A DNA stretch of 64,000 nucleotides from Proteiniphilum saccharofermentans (lineage in GTDB: Bacteria; Bacteroidota; Bacteroidia; Bacteroidales; Dysgonomonadaceae), in assembly GCF_900095135.1 (NCBI RefSeq), contig NZ_LT605205.1:4340001-4404000 (forward strand). The letters are read 5' to 3'. The position numbers were made by a program, and so were the translations under genes. The stretch's first letter is position 1; every line of letters begins with the position of its first letter. Below, piece by piece: positions 63,828 to 64,000 of the stretch. Below the pieces are notes generated by a model, which saw only the letters and a program-made list of their open reading frames with translations, did not search any database and was not told the origin of the DNA.

Positions 63828-64000
63828 TTACAAGATACCCTGGCTCATCATCGCTTTGGCTACTTTCATGAAACCGGCGATATTGGCGCCTTTCACGTAG
63901 TTAATGTAACCGTCGCTCTCTTTACCGTATTTCACACAATTTTCGTGGATATTGGCCATGATCCATTTCAGTTTTTCATCGACTTGTTCTGCCGACCAAC
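63828..64000 (-). CDS. gdhA: Glutamate dehydrogenase (NADP type), C-terminal end only
   Basis: Partial gene cut by the window edge. The last 57 codons read WSAEQVDEKLKWIMANIHEN, then YVKGANIAGFMKVAKAMMSQ and GIL before TAA. GANIAGFxKVAxAMxxQG is the conserved C-terminal end of hexameric NADP-dependent glutamate dehydrogenase, which assimilates ammonia onto 2-oxoglutarate. The gene extends beyond position 64000. Confidence 0.88.
   Translation of the reverse strand, partial: WSAEQVDEKLKWIMANIHENCVKYGKESDGYINYVKGANIAGFMKVAKAMMSQGIL

Overview
The window looks like a chromosome segment of an anaerobic, sugar-degrading member of the Bacteroidales. A Dysgonomonadaceae relative (Proteiniphilum/Petrimonas type) is my best guess, but that is inference. 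Support comes from the SusC/SusD pair, the long IspG, LL-diaminopimelate aminotransferase, FecI/FecR-type regulators, the lack of clear Shine-Dalgarno sequences, and many upstream regions with the Bacteroidetes promoter pattern TTG/TTTG-N19-21-TAnnTTTG.

Layout. 0-5 kb: a hexuronate/Entner-Doudoroff group (kdgK, eda, hexuronate-type MFS transporter) followed by a GH29 fucosidase. 5-15 kb: housekeeping genes (a CAT-anticodon tRNA, ispG, glyoxalase-like, MBL-fold, aquaporin, fabI, Sua5, S41 protease lipoprotein, YefM/YoeB, dusB, Spx/ArsC-like). 15-22 kb: a second, larger GH29 fucosidase and a siderophore-type ABC importer (two permeases, ATPase, binding lipoprotein) with a half-size EamA protein. 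22-38 kb: a GntR regulator, an IS3-type element, then a co-directional utilization locus: mannose-6-phosphate isomerase, MFS sugar transporter, ROK kinase, lipoprotein, GH92 alpha-mannosidase, SusC, SusD and a propeller lipoprotein. Together these make a coherent path from surface mannoside capture to fructose-6-phosphate. 38-47 kb: dapL, dapF, an ABC exporter pair, dnaG, ilvE and a CYTH protein.

47-60.7 kb is a mosaic accessory region. An ECF sigma gene is separated from its FecR anti-sigma gene by a HigB/HigA-type toxin-antitoxin pair, and fecR itself is cut by a transposase fragment. Next come remnants of a defence locus (N-terminal fragment of a probable methyltransferase, an intact AAA/DUF4143 ATPase, an SNF2-type helicase without its N-terminus), a palindromic junction, a decayed coding stretch, an intact Xre-Mod-Res type III restriction-modification operon, and an IS256 element with a one-base frameshift. 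The region ends at tRNA-Arg(TCT), but I saw no integrase or att repeat. 61-64 kb: a Tat-exported Gfo/Idh/MocA oxidoreductase, a gluconate-type GntP permease, and the 3' end of glutamate dehydrogenase.

No single complete new system is obvious. The strongest leads are the IS placed between two divergent promoters of the mannose locus, the toxin-antitoxin pair inside a sigma/anti-sigma pair, the broken helicase-ATPase-methyltransferase locus, and an intergenic repeat (AATTACCAATTACTAATTACC core) present at least four times in the same orientation. All assignments come from reading the sequence; no database search was run.
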